Positions 23,216 to 35,299 of a stretch of DNA of 64,000 nucleotides are shown here, piece after piece. The notes under the pieces are model-generated. The model worked only from the letters and a program-made list of their open reading frames with translations. It ran no database searches and was not told the DNA's origin. Origin of the DNA: Cervus elaphus (Eukaryota; Chordata; Mammalia; Artiodactyla; Cervidae); the NCBI RefSeq assembly GCF_910594005.1, contig NC_057815.1:78105552-78169551 (forward strand), given 5' to 3'. Both the position numbers and the translations under genes were made by a program. Numbering within the stretch: the first letter of the stretch is position 1; each line of letters begins with the position of its first letter.

Positions 23216-23999
23216 TAATAAAGCCCTCCCTGTGCCTCTCACATAGGAGAACTTGGCTCAGCCCAGGAAAACTGAGGTTAAGAGACAATGGGCCAAATCC
23301 CATCCCTCAAAGAGGGGAGAAATGGCCTGGCTTTTGGAAAACTCTTACCTTCTCAGGATACTAGCAATCAATTAGCAAATGGAACCCTAAAGGACCTTGG
23401 TGATCAATGTTCCTATCAAAATAGGTCATTTACCACAGTTACCAGAGAGAGCAGCCCCAGTGTCTGGGCTGCCTTCCAGGGAACTCTGGGATTAACCAGA
23501 AACAGCCTTGGGTGCCTGAAAAAGATTGGCAACCCCAAAGATTCCCTTCAGAAACAGAAGGCTCATGACCCCAATGAATCAACCTCCAAGTAAGAATTCT
23601 GACTGGCTGCTCTGAGAGCTGACCCTGGAAGGAAGGTAGGAGCGGGGAAGACTACCTTCTCCTCCTGTGGTAGGAGAGGTCACAGATAGGATGGATTAGA
23701 GAAGGATGAACAGGAAGCGGAGAATGGGTAACAGGAACGGGAAAGGTGGAGAAAGCAGAGGACAATGAAAACGTTAAGAGATGGACCCAAGGAACACTGC
23801 TGCAGCCGGACACCTGTCCCCGAGGGCCGTGAACAATGGCAGCAGGCACTCTGCTTGCACACATCCCACTTGATACCGTCTGGACCCCGAGGGGCGTTAA
23901 TGAGGCTGGGTGGTGTGGCTGACTCCATTTTTCATCACTGACACTCAGACAGGCGGTTCCCAGCCCAGGACCCTGGCCAGTCAATCAGCCCCCGGCTCG

Positions 24000-24420
24000 G
24001 CTGTGTATAAACACCTTCCATCCTCAATCAGCAAGGAAGGCAGGTGCTGGAGATCTGGTCACGGTCAGTTGGACAATCTGATAAAGCCTTCCTGGGGTCT
24101 CCGTGGCCCGAGAATAGGCCTAGCATAATTAGACCAGGCGGAGAGTCTGTCAGGCAGCCCAGGCGGAAATAACAGGGCCTCTGCCAATCAAAGGGAACCG
24201 CGACCGGGGTGGCGGGTGGGGAGGGGGCGTTTGCTGTAGAAGTGGACGCTGGGGGAGGGGAGGTTTCCCTGAGGCTGGCCGGGGACTCTGGTGGGGCTGC
24301 GCAGCTCATTATGCGAGCCCTGGAGCTAGGCGGGCGCTATCGATCACTATCGGGGGTCTCTGGGGACTCGTCATTATGCAGCAGGGTCCAGTGTGCGCTT
24401 TGCTCTGGCAGTAACCAGAG
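24000..24420. promoter_or_regulatory. CpG-rich candidate enhancer or promoter
   Basis: By hand count, 24181-24420 carries about 15 CpGs in a G-rich 240 bases, high for bulk mammalian DNA. It holds a G4-prone run, a TCF/LEF-like aatcaaag at 24186-24193, and two copies of tcattatgc near 24306 and 24371. A TATA-like gtgtataaacacc lies near 24003 with a CCAAT-like gtcaatcag about 25 bases upstream. No transcript can be inferred. Confidence 0.35.
24206..24227 (+). other. G-quadruplex-prone run
   Basis: Four G runs of three or more (206-209, 214-216, 218-221, 223-227 of the 24-kb line) with short loops, inside the CpG-rich segment. Confidence 0.75.
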
Positions 24421-25261
24421 GAACACAGCAATGCAGCCTTGCTAATGGAAAAACAGGTTGGCCTTTTTTTTCCACTTCCCCCCTTTAATTATCTGGCATG
24501 CCTCTTAGCCATGAAGGTGCAGAAATGGGCGGTAACGATGAAAAGGCCACAATAGGTTTGTAGTTTACAAAGTCTTTCTACACATGTGATCTCAGAGAGG
24601 CCAGGGAAGGGTCGATGCCTGAGCAGCAAGCTGGGAAGGCATGAGCCCCTGCCCTTGGGTCCTGTTACATTCACCCCATCACACATGTGCACAAACTGCT
24701 CCATTTACTTGGGGATTCAGGCTTTGTCAAGAACTGGGCGGAGCGCACCAGCCCCTCTCCCAGCCTGAGACTATAGCATCTGGCCAGCCAGCCTCTCACT
24801 GCCTTCAGGAACGTGGACCCAGGCAGGACACAGTGAGACACCCTCTCCCCTATCCTTTCATTCCACTGTTTCCTGTTTAAGCCAAAAGTTGCCCCCCTGC
24901 AGCTTGTATTTTGGGTAGCTTGGAACCCAGTGGGCAGCCTCTGTCCTCGATCCATGTGTACCTGGCAGGAGTCAGCCAAAAGCCCCAAATAAATTCAACT
25001 CCATAGCCCAGCCTCCAGTACTGAAGGTCTCTTGGGGAAAATCAAAGGAGATTTACATCGCATGTTTATAGAAGATAGCATGATACGATACCAGGTTAAT
25101 TCCTTAACCATCCTTTCCCCGAGCCCACCTCTCTGTCCCCCATTCTGTCCTCAGTTTTCACCATCCATTGCCATTTTCATGCTGCTTCCTCCCTCTTCCC
25201 TCACTCCCAGGAAAACAAAAGCCATTTGATTACTATTCTCAACATGTCCTCTTGGAAGCTT

Positions 25262-25528
25262 AAAAACATATTCATGGCCATTATGCTACATGAAAGAAGC
25301 CAGTCTCAAAAAGTTACATACCGCAAGATTCCATGCGTATGATCTTCTCAAAGACAGAACTATACTGATGGAGAACAGATCAGTGGTTGTCAGGGGGTGG
25401 GGGAGGGGATGATGTGACTATTAAGTGTAGACAGGGGGAGCTTTTTGGGGTGATGGAACTGCTCTATATCTTAACTGCGACAGTGGTTACTCAAATGTGT
25501 ACAACAGAACTGTATAGACATTCCCCAG
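25262..25528 (+). mobile_element. L1 3' UTR segment, interrupted by a Bov-tA
   Basis: L1 3' motifs: tgaaagaagccagtctcaaa, then tcagtggttgtcagggggtg. A short continuation follows the SINE at 25766. The copy is old and diverged. Confidence 0.75.
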
Positions 25529-25535
25529 AGCTGAT

Positions 25536-25758
25536 GTTGTCTGCTCAGACGTTAAGTCGTATCCGACTCTTTTGCGACCCCATTGACTGTAGCCTGCCAG
25601 GCTCCTCTGTCCATGGGCTTTCCCAGTCAAGAATACTGGAGAGGGTTGCCATTTCGTTCTCCATGGGATCTTCCTGACGCAAGGACTGAACCCATGTCTT
25701 CTGCATCTCCTGCATTGGTAGGCAGATTGTTTACCACTGAGCCACCAAGGAAGCCCAA
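25536..25758 (-). mobile_element. Bov-tA SINE inside an L1
   Basis: Antisense Bov-tA from gttgtctgctcagacgttaa to gagccaccaaggaagccc. The 7-bp agctgat occurs at 25529-25535 and 25759-25765 as TSD. Confidence 0.92.
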
Positions 25759-26029
25759 AGCTGATTTTACTGTACCATAATTACAGGTATATATTATATA
25801 TATGCACCAACAGAACTGAACTCCTGAGACAGGGGTGGGAAAATTCTGTAATTATGAATGGTCAACTGATCCTAGTCACCAAATAGATCCACTTCTTCAA
25901 AACTCTTCCAGTGTCTGAAGACAGCTTTTACACAACACACACAGCCCCTCTGCCCAAGCCAGGGCCTCTACATGCATGACTTGACTTTTGGAGACCCCCT
26001 TTCATCATATGTAATGTAGATGCACCATC

Positions 26030-26440
26030 TGCAGGATGCCTCCCCCATCTTGACTGCTGCTTGCAATCAGAGGAACATTCTAGGCCTATCTTGTAAGCCT
26101 TTGGCTACTTCCCCCTCCCCTCCGACCTGCCTCTCAGCCACTCCATGTCTCATGCACTGGCTTTCTTTCCTTTCCTCCCATCCACCCAGTGTCTGTCCAC
26201 CGCCATGCCCCTGCGGCAGCTTCTCCCCACCAGAACTGCTCCTTCCTTCACCCCTGCACAGGAAGGGCCTTCGGCTCACTGGGGTCTCAGCTCAGATGCC
26301 TCCTCAGACAGGCAAGGCCTTCCTGAGCCCTCAGAGGACAGCAGCTCTGCTCGCTCCCCACTCTCTGTTTCCACGGCTGTTTTTAACATTTTTTCTTTTT
26401 ATAGAACTTTTTACTCTCACTTGTCTGACCTCCCCATGAA
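26030..26440 (+). mobile_element. L2 LINE 3' UTR
   Basis: Sense L2: ggggtctcagctcagatgcc, then ctcctcagacaggcaaggcc, then tatagaactttttactctca. The order matches the L2 3' region. Confidence 0.7.
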
Positions 26441-26679
26441 AGAATGAAAGGGTGTGCGTCCCAGTCAGAGGAACACCTTACTCACTACTGAATCCACATG
26501 ACCAAGAACAAGCCCCTGAATGCCCCAAATGGAGTGAACAGGCCATGAAGAAAGAGCGTGAAAAAAATTAGAAAACCATTTCGGGGGAGTAAAAGGAGAG
26601 GTGAAATTCCAAATCCATGAATTCTCTTATGCCATTTTCCAAAGATTTTACACTCAAATACTTCATCTCATTTCCTATG

Positions 26680-26727
26680 ACACTTGATTATTAAAATCTT
26701 CAAACACTTGATTATTAAAATCTTCAA
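26680..26727. repeat. Perfect 24-bp tandem duplication
   Basis: Two identical 24-base copies, 26680-26703 and 26704-26727, each starting acacttgattattaaaatc. Their identity suggests a recent event. Confidence 0.97.
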
Positions 26728-26729
26728 AC

Positions 26730-26860
26730 AGACCACAACATTGAATGTGTTTTATAATGAACACCTGTATAGCCACCATCCAGAGGCTATCACTAACGTT
26801 TTGCTATTCTTATTTATCACCTATCTAGACATCTGTCTGTCTCACTGTCCATCCTTTAAC
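26730..26860. mobile_element. Old L1-type fragment
   Basis: The strings gaacacctgtatagccacca and tcacctatctagacatctgt resemble a dispersed L1-related block. Confidence 0.4.
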
Positions 26861-27183
26861 CTATTTGACTTTTTCTCCACCAATTTCTATTCAGTCATCT
26901 AAAAACGCCCATTGCATAAAGAAAGCAAACAAACCACAGAGGAGGACACTCTTGGAGGCAATCCTAACTGCAAGAATCATCAAGATTTCCAGTAACTGGT
27001 CCCCTGGAAGCTGGGCATCCCTCCCAAGTTTCATGAGTGCTCTGAACTGGATCTGAAAGAATAAGACAGAAGGACAGAGCACTAGATGTGTTATTATCCC
27101 ATTACCTCATTAATCTTTTAAGTGGTGTTTCCAGCTGGGGGTGTTGTGGGGGGACAGGATGGGGTGGTTAGGGACTCACAGGT

Positions 27184-27197
27184 CCAGCAGGGGGAGA
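27184..27197 (+). promoter_or_regulatory. CTCF-like motif
   Basis: The site ccagcagggggaga agrees with the CTCF core at most positions but has A where the core has C near the end. Weaker than the 8.7-kb site. Confidence 0.25.
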
Positions 27198-27199
27198 CA

Positions 27200-27900
27200 G
27201 TGAAGGATGGCCCCAGCCACACAGCCAAGACCCCACCCTAGAAAGCCAAGCTTCCGTGGTTGCAGAAACTCATCCCCAGCTTCACGAGGAAGGTGGAGAG
27301 AGGTGTCGAGGCAGAGTGTACTGCGAGAAGCTCCACCCTATCGGCCCGACATGCAGCACAGCCTTCCTCAGCTGGACACTCCTGCATCTGGTCCTAACAT
27401 CAGCAGTGGCCATCACAGCCCCTCCGGGGTTATTCGTCCCGTCCCCTCACCCTACCCCTGCCTTCAGATGGAAACCCAGCTCCACGGCCATTTTTACCAA
27501 GGTCATGTTGGCTGACTGAGAATCTGCTTTTCCAGTCTTGGCGTCGGCACTGCCTGGAAAACTGGCTCTGCCCTTGGAGAAAATGGGTCAGTGGCATAAA
27601 TCAGTCAAGCCCTGCCTGACAGCGATGGAAAGAGCGAATCAAACTCAACTTGGTGCTTCCAGGCCCAGGAGGACCTGCATGCCAGTTCTCCAACATCCGA
27701 GTCCTGTGACTTTCCCTCAGCATCCCTGAGCATCGGGGTCCCTCTTCTACCACAGCTGAAGTTTAGAATCTGATGGCAGGTAAGGGATCTCCTCCCCAGC
27801 AGAAATAAAGTGTTCAACAACACAACATTTTGCAATTAATTTTAGGGTTCACCATGGTACATCCGTGAGGCCTCTGTATCCCAAAAGTCATGGTTAATGC
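27200..27900. other. Unique sequence, no gene recognised
   Basis: I recognise no repeat and no exon. The neighbouring 27125-27175 is G rich. Confidence 0.4.
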
Positions 27901-27904
27901 TAAT

Positions 27905-28110
27905 GTAGCATTATATGACCATGTGTTGGGCACTTTCCCTATATTGTCTTATTCAGTCTCACGAAAACCTTTTATCACTCTACCATTCTCAGAGGTAGAA
28001 CATGAGGCTTAGATAGGCAAGGCAGTTTTCTCCTAGAAACACAAACTGGTTGAACTGGTACACAAACTCCAGAAACTGGTAAGTAACTGAGTTGGAACCT
28101 ACCCAAACCT
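27905..28110 (-). mobile_element. MIR SINE (diverged)
   Basis: Antisense MIR: atgtgttgggcactttccct, then tctcagaggtagaacatgag. Confidence 0.55.
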
Positions 28111-28783
28111 GACTCTAGAACCATCACAACACCCATGGCATCTGGAGACTCCCACAAACCAACTCTGCTCAGGTCACAATTTGCAGCTACCCCGGCCCCA
28201 AATCTTTCTTCCCATCAGATGGTTTACTAAAGTCAGCTGACGAGATGGTCCTTCTGGCAGGAGGCAGTATGGGGCCTGGGCCATGAGCCAGGAGTACGAC
28301 AGCCTAGGGCCTAAACAAGGGAGGCCTGGGGGCACGTAACTAAAACCTGAGAGATGGTGAACCAACCCCCAAGGCAAACAATATCCCATAAAGAACCACA
28401 ATCCACAGCAGATGTCAAATTGCACCCACGAGCCCAATTCAAACCAGATGTGTGTTGTTTGGCCCACACAGCTTTGCTTTCATTAAACCTGAAGTATGAA
28501 CAGTCTTCAGGCAGGACCTGGAGCTGACTGGAGTCCCCACTATTCCCAACTGCCTCACCTCCAACATCTTCATTAAAACAAATCAACAGAGATGAATGTC
28601 CTAGCCCCTGAAGACATTTGAATGGAACTGCTAAATCATAGCAAATCAGCTGTATTGACCCTACCATGGAAATCTGATACAGCCCCCCAAATGCTCCTCT
28701 TGAATTCTACATATCCCAAAGCTCCTACCTTGGACTTTCTCAGAACACCAATTTCCATACTAGCTCACAAGTTAACACTTCTT
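28110..28783. other. Unique sequence, no gene recognised
   Basis: I recognise no repeat or exon. Minus-strand frames at 28174-28667 have no recognisable domain. Confidence 0.4.
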
Positions 28784-28790
28784 TAAGTAA

Positions 28791-29016
28791 ACCAGTTGTT
28801 GCTGTTTAGCTGCTTCAGTCATGTCCAACTCTGTGTGACCCTACGGACTACAGCCCTACAAGTCTCTTCTCTCCATGGGATTCTCTGGGTAAGATACTGG
28901 AGTGGTTTGCCGTTTCCTCCTCCGGGGATCTTCCTGACCCAGGGATCAAATCCACGTCTCTTGTGTCTCCTGCGTTGGCAGGTGGATTCTTTACCACTGA
29001 GTCATCTGGGAAGCCC
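28791..29016 (-). mobile_element. Bov-tA SINE
   Basis: Antisense Bov-tA, diverged, with cttcagtcatgtccaactct and gagtcatctgggaagccc. The 7-bp taagtaa at 28784-28790 and 29017-29023 is the likely TSD. Confidence 0.92.
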
Positions 29017-29439
29017 TAAGTAAGTATACCAATAAAAGTCTGCAAACAAGCAGATACTAGCTCACTCCAATTTTTGTTCTCCTAAAGTCAGAAAAAAATG
29101 TGAATTAATAAAAACATTGGGGTATTAAAATTTTTATTATAAAAAATGTCATACATGAAAATAGGATTAAAAGATGATTCCAAATGGATCCATTATAACT
29201 GTGGTTAAAAAAATACCTGGTCACAAAAACCAAAACAAAATCCAACCTAGTCTTCTGCTTTAGCTTGTTTTATTCCTTTGACACTAAAGAGTTAAACTAT
29301 TTAAGTTAATAGGTTTTTCCAAAAATATAGCAAGAGAGAGAGGCCATTTTCTACAAAGCACATATAATTATGATTACATTTATGTTTCAAAGGTAAGATA
29401 CTTTTACATCTACACAGACACATAAAGACAGCAAGGATA

Positions 29440-30185
29440 CACGACATGCCACCTCACACTCATCAAAATGGCTATGATTCAAAAATCAGAAAATAACAAG
29501 TGTTGGAGAGGATGTGGGGAAACTGCAACCCTTGCATACTGTGGTGTGACTGTATAATGGTACAACCACTGTGGAAAACAGTATGGAGGTGCCTCAAAAT
29601 ATTAAAAACAGAACAACCACGTGACCCAGCAATCCTACTTCTAAGTGTGTATCCAAAAGAACTGAAAGCAGTGTCTGGAAGAGACTATTTGCATTTCCAT
29701 GTTCTTAGCAGCATTGTTCTCAATAGCCAAGAGACTGATGCAACCCGATGTTCATTGATGGATGAATGGATAAACAAGCTATGGTCCATACATAAAATGG
29801 AATGTTATTCAGCCTTAAAAAGGAAGGATTCTGTCACATGCTACAACATGGACGAACCTTGAGGACATCATGCTGAGAGACATACTCTAGTTACAGAAAG
29901 ACAAATACTGTGTGATTCCACTTACATGAGGTATCTAAAGTAGTAAAATTCATAGAAACAGAAAAGTAGAGTATCAGGGGCTGGAGTTAGGAGGGCAAAG
30001 GGGACTTGTTTAATGCGTACAGAGTTTCCGATATGCAAGATGAAAAATTGGGGGGATATGTTTTACAACAATTTGAAAATATTTAACACAACTGAATTAA
30101 ACACTTAAAACTGGTTAAGACAGTAAATGCTAGGTTTTTACCACAGTTCAAAAAACATTAAAAATGAAAAAAAAAAAAAAAAAAC
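29440..30185 (+). mobile_element. L1 LINE 3' end with poly-A
   Basis: Sense L1 ORF2-3' UTR: atgccacctcacactcatca, acagtatggaggtgcctcaa, gacccagcaatcctacttct, then aatggaatgttattcagcct. It ends in a pure A run of about 18 at 30168-30184. No ORF2 frame remains intact. Confidence 0.92.
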
Positions 30186-30363
30186 AATTATAGACGATAG
30201 GAAGGATGAATACTGCAGCATGTCTGGGAGTCCCTGGGGGAAGGATCATTGAATCCATTTGTACCCTCAGGGTTGGTTTAATTTTTGTTTTTCTTTCAAC
30301 AATGATTGGATATTATCAGACAAAAATAAGTAGAGAGAACCTTTTCAAAAAAAAAAAAAAAAA
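30185..30363 (+). other. Short segment ending in a second pure A tract
   Basis: About 160 unrecognised bases follow the L1 poly-A and end in 17 A at 30347-30363. It could be a separate retroposed fragment or a 3' transduction by the L1. No AATAAA precedes the second tract. Confidence 0.4.
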
Positions 30364-32850
30364 GAATGTCATGTTTAACAGGGTTCTAAGGATAGGATAT
30401 GGGATTATTCATTAATAAGGATTACCTGGGTGATGTACTACTCTAGAATAGTTGGCAAATAGACTCCATCTGAGACATCTGGGTCAGGGTGCTGGCCATT
30501 GAAGTTACGCTTATTTGAAACAGAGTGAGAGCAAGAGAGATCCAAAAACACTGATATAAACGCGTCTCTCTTGAACCATGCCTCTAAAAGCTCTGTTTTT
30601 TATATTCAGAGAGGGCTCTGCAAATTCTTGACTTTTGTATAGAACCATATTGTGTTTATGCACATGACTCCTTGAGTTTCTGCATTTCTGAAACCAGAAT
30701 GGAGATTATCATCTATGTATAGTCTAAATATAGACTTTCTGATTTCCCCAAAGTAATATCTAAATCATTATTTCAGACAAACAGCTCTTATACTAAAGAA
30801 ATACTTCTTCAATTGCAGTGCTGAGAAATTTAGTGGTACTTAGATTAACATGAAACAAAAAAATTTTAATGTGTTAGGAAAAATCAATAAACCCATCAAA
30901 AACTCAGTGTTATGGATAGTATTACTCAGAACAAGGCTGGATTTTAAAAAATTGATTTCAAGAGAAATATTGAGTAGAAAAATGTAGTTATGTGGTATTT
31001 AGATATAGACAAAATGATTGTGAAATCATTAGAGGATTAAAGTATTGAAACCACTGGACAAGGACATGTATCTTTGCAAAAGGAGATTGAATTTGGGTGG
31101 AAGTATAATAGCTACCCTCCCTTGCTCAGTCCCATTTAAGGTCCATAATCTGCATTTTCAAGATGGCAGCTGGAGTTAGGGGTTACACTGTGGACTGGGA
31201 ACAGAGAAGGCTCAACTTTCTCTTGTCAAGAATATATCCAATTCCTCCCTGACCTCAGCAATCTATGCGAACCCACATTACCCCAGGAAAACACTTTCTA
31301 AACTTTGTGAGTGTAGTTCTTCTCTGTAATAGGTGGCCACCTATTACAAAGAAAGATATTTTAAGCAGCTCATCAGGCCCACATGGCAGATATGAACATC
31401 ATCTATACATCGTCAAGGACAGGCGGCCTTCAGAAAAGCTTCAGAGGGGGAAATAAAAGTAGAACAAAAGAAAAGTGTGTGCCAGAGAGGGCAGAATAAT
31501 TGTGACTTGAACACAGATGGATAAGTGTCTCCGGGAATTCCACAGTCAGGACTAATGGCTAAAATTACCAGCTTAAACTGTTTCCCATGCTCCTTCTCTG
31601 AAGTGCTATAAATGGAAACAGTTATAAATTTTTTTCTCTAATAAAGTGTTCATATTCTCCTTTCTAAGACGCAAGAGACTAACACCCGCTTAAGACCGAC
31701 TGAGGAAAAACAGCCTTTTACAGCCACCGCACAAACTCTGAACACCCTGATCTGGCAAGGGGAAAGGAAGCGTTGGTGCCGGGCTTCCCAGGCTCCCTGC
31801 ACGTAGCAGAGACTGGGGTCTGTTGAGATGTGTGCATATCAATGAGCTTCGGATCTAAGTCAATGCCACAGCAGTCCCCAAGGAAACGGGCTAAGTGTTC
31901 ATAACAGCCTGCTAAGTTTGGGAATTCAGAGGACAATAGTATCTTTTCCTAATTGGATCAGAATCCGCTTTGATGTCTTCATCCCAAGTGGACCAGTTTC
32001 TGCTTCCCAGCCAGCCTTTCACCCGGCGGGTGAGGGGTCTGTAAGCACACTGTCAGCCTGGAGGGAGCCAGAGCTGGAGGCCCCTTTGTTGGCTGAACAC
32101 ACAGGCTGCAAAACTGGTGGGTCTGCTTGGTCAGATCACAGGCTGGCACAGAGATGGCCCCGTGCTCTCTGTGGGGGGACCCAGGACTGAAGAGTGTTTC
32201 ATTAGCTGATCTTGAGTATATCTGCTTTTGAAAATTATTACTTAATGCAAATGGGCTTTTAGTTGGGCAAAATGGTCTGCACAGCACCATCCCTACTAGT
32301 AACTTGAGTTGGGTTTTTTTCAAGGTTTTGAGTGGCTTACACAAATAACAAAAAGGTACATTGAATCGAATGCAGTAGGAATCTGAGCTTGACTGATTTA
32401 AACATCTAAAACATAGGCCATAAATACTAATTTGCTGAGTCCCAACCCCAGTCCATATATTTTCTAGATCTAATGAACTGGGGAAGGTGGGAGGCACATC
32501 TAAGTAGGCCTTAAAGCAAATAGATACTTCAATCTGTATGAAGCTTTATCTAAAGTCCACTGGATTCCTTCTGTTCATCCAATAACCCCTCTCCCTCCCC
32601 AGTAATGAAGGCAGGGAAAGCCACAGCGTTCTAAGGGAGGACTGGGAACAATTTAGTAAAGACTTACTTGGAAACTTTTTAAAACAGCTGCAAGAAGCTA
32701 CATGCCTTGTGGCACAAAGATGATCTTTCCGACTCTGCATTGGTAAAACGTTGGCCTCGACTGAAACCAGCCAGTTTCCTTGAGGATTTTTTTAGTCATG
32801 GTCTGTGAATACGGCAACCAGGCCAGGGTCACTGGTCGTTACTCTTCTCA
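30364..32850. other. Repeat-poor stretch, no gene recognised
   Basis: I recognise no interspersed repeat in about 2.5 kb. It contains the 24-bp perfect palindrome at 31325. The 172-residue minus-strand frame at 31979-32497 has no recognisable domain. Confidence 0.4.
31325..31348. repeat. Perfect 24-bp palindrome
   Basis: The left half tgtaataggtgg is the exact reverse complement of the right half ccacctattaca, with no spacer. Allowing one mismatched pair it extends to 31320-31353. The centre carries two inverted CACCT boxes. Confidence 0.97.
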
Positions 32851-33724
32851 GAGACCAGTCAGTCATTATGCCTTCACCCCTCTGGAACATGGAATATTTC
32901 TATGTGCCAGGGCATTTGCTAGTAAACAGAGCAACATCCTGTCCCAAGGGTCTGATAGACAATAAGCAAATACATATGGCAGTGAGCAGCTGCTGAAACG
33001 AAGAAAAATTAAGCGGAGAGAGAATGGAGAGGGATGAGAGCATGGAGCTCTCTTAAGGTGAGGTCAAGGAAGGCTTCCTGGAGCAGGTGGCGGGGAAGTC
33101 AAGACCTTCACCAAGAAGGGGAGCCTGGCATGGGGCCACTTGAGGGAAGGTAACAGCGCGTACACAGCCCTGAGGGGTGGTAACAAAGGGCTCACCCAGG
33201 AAGGCAAGAGCCAGACCACAAAGGGCACAGAGGTCACCGAGGGACCTTGCATTTTATTCAAAGTGTGATGAGAGGCCTGTGGCCAGTGGAGGGCCATGGT
33301 CTGAGCTGGTTTCCAGGGAGCAAGAGTCGGGGCAGGGAGACAGGAGGATGCAGTGGAGGAGAAAGAAGACATGGTACAACTCAGCGAGAGACCAGTGGGA
33401 ACAGACGATTCTTTGAAGGCAGAGCCAAGAGGCTGGCTGATGGACTGGGTGTGGGATGAGAGAGAGAAGAATGGGGCATAACTGCTGTGGTTTTGGTGGC
33501 GAGACCAGAATGTGCCACTGATACAGGGAGGCCCTGGGCTGGAAGCAGGGTCTGGGAAGGTGAGATCAGGACCTCAATTTTGGGCATGGAACATTTGATG
33601 GAGACAGAAGGAGAGTCTGGGGTGAGGGAAGCAGTCCAGGCTGCAGGTATAAAATGAGATCTCAGAACCAAATGAGATTACCCCAGGGATCAGGTCTCAG
33701 GGCTGAGTGCCAGAGAGCTCCCTC

Positions 33725-33750
33725 AGGAGGAGGAGGAGGAGGAGGAGGAA
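33725..33750. repeat. (AGG)n microsatellite
   Basis: About eight AGG units, a purine-only tract. Confidence 0.95.
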
Positions 33751-33858
33751 GAACTCACGAAAGGGACTGTGAGGCAAGCGCATGGGGCCCCAGAGGCCAT
33801 ATGGGAAGGAAGTGTTTCAAAAAGGAACGGTGACCAACTGTATCAAATGTTGCCGAGA

Positions 33859-34072
33859 CACCCTTGAAAGCTGGGGGAAGAAATCTGCGGTGTGCAGGCA
33901 CACACACGCACAATGAGAGATGGACGGAGGTAAGGACACAGGAAACGTGGTAAAATATTAATTAACAGCCAGAGATCTGGATGAAGGATGTATGGGGATG
34001 TTTTTATTCTGTTCTTGTCATTTTCTCTACATGTGAAATTTTGTCAAAATAAAAGTTAAAAGAAAAGAAAAT
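33859..34072 (+). mobile_element. Retroposon (L1-like 3' end) inserted in the L2 block
   Basis: The segment ends with ttttgtcaaaataaaagtta and an A-rich tail. Flanks aatgttgccgaga (33846-33858) and aatgcttctgaga (34073-34085) are a diverged 13-bp TSD of the L2 target. Confidence 0.65.
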
Positions 34073-35299
34073 AATGCTTCTGAGAGAGCCAGTAAGATGA
34101 GGACTAAGAAGGGATCAGAGTCTGACAAAGCAGAAGTTGCTAATACCTTAACAAGGCAACTTCAACGGGGTGCTGCTGCTGGAATCTTGCTTGCAACGGG
34201 TCCTACAAAGAATAAGAGCTGAGAAACTGACCACACTAACTGCAGACAACACTTCCTAGAGGTTTCCTTATACACTGGAAAACAGAATGGGAGGGGACAG
34301 TGAGCAAGGGGTCAGAGAAAAAAAAGTAAAGGTGGTACTTATCTAAAATGGTGTATTTGTCTGCTGATGAGAATGACCCAACAGAGATGGTAGAACCACA
34401 GAAGCAAAGCTCTTCCATAGGCTACAGGGGGTGGGGCGCTGATGTACAAGTGGAGGGCTGGCACTAGTTAGGAGGAGAGAGAGGTCAATCACTGGAGGCA
34501 GGGCAGAGTTGGGGGGTTCAGAGGTTCAGACATAGGGGGATCTTCAATTTGGCAAAGGAAAAATAAGGAGATTTCCTCCTGTTGACTTCTATTTTCTCAG
34601 TGACGTATAAAACAAAGTCACCAGCTGAACATGAAAGAGAGTAGGTGTTTAAAGTTTCAGAGAGAAGAGGAGGTGTGGGAAAATAAAAGAGTGAGCTGAC
34701 TATGGAATGTAGTAGGTATGCCAAGAAAAGCAGAAGGCTCAGCTGAAGTATGTGGCCATAAATTTAACGTGAATCTAATCATCGTGGTTGTGTACATGTT
34801 CTTCTGAGCCACGTTCAGCTGCCTGGGTGATGGCACGGAGAAGGCAGATTTGTGTTCAACCAGGGTTCAAGTTTTCCAGAGAGTGTAAGATAGAGTGAAA
34901 GGAAAGGCAGTGATTATGATGATGAAATCTACGGTGAGTAGGGAGAGAAAAAGGGTGAAGGGTGTTCATAGACAGTGCAGTCAATATGGGCTGGAGGTCC
35001 TCCTGGAATAGAGGAATCACTTGAGTGCTAGGACCAAGAGAAGGAGGCTGGAAAGACAGGAAGTGGTGGTCAGAGGGAAGGAAGCTTAAAAAGATAATTT
35101 CAGAGATGTTGTAGTTATTCTTGGTCATCAAAAAGCCCTGAGTCTGACCCTGGGAGCAGGTGACTGAAGTCAGATAAAGGGCAAGACCATTGGAAGTGAG
35201 GGGGTGAAGGAACCAAAAGACCAGCATCTTTTGTGGATGTTGAGGCTGCCCACAAAGAGGTGGGAGTTACTGTCAAAAGAGAGGCAGTGAGGCCAGGGT

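Larger units (their letters stand above)
23215..25260. other. Unique sequence including a CpG-rich segment
   Basis: I recognise no repeat family in this 2-kb interval. Its centre, 24000-24420, is CpG rich and is listed separately. No frame has a recognisable domain. Confidence 0.4.

Noticed and set aside
27137..27174. G-rich run as a G-quadruplex
   Set aside because: Loops of six to seven bases make it a weak candidate compared with those at 17981 and 24206.
31979..32497. 172-residue minus-strand frame
   Set aside because: Composition and context look like a chance open frame in unique DNA. There are no known motifs, and no splice sites or upstream promoter could be argued.
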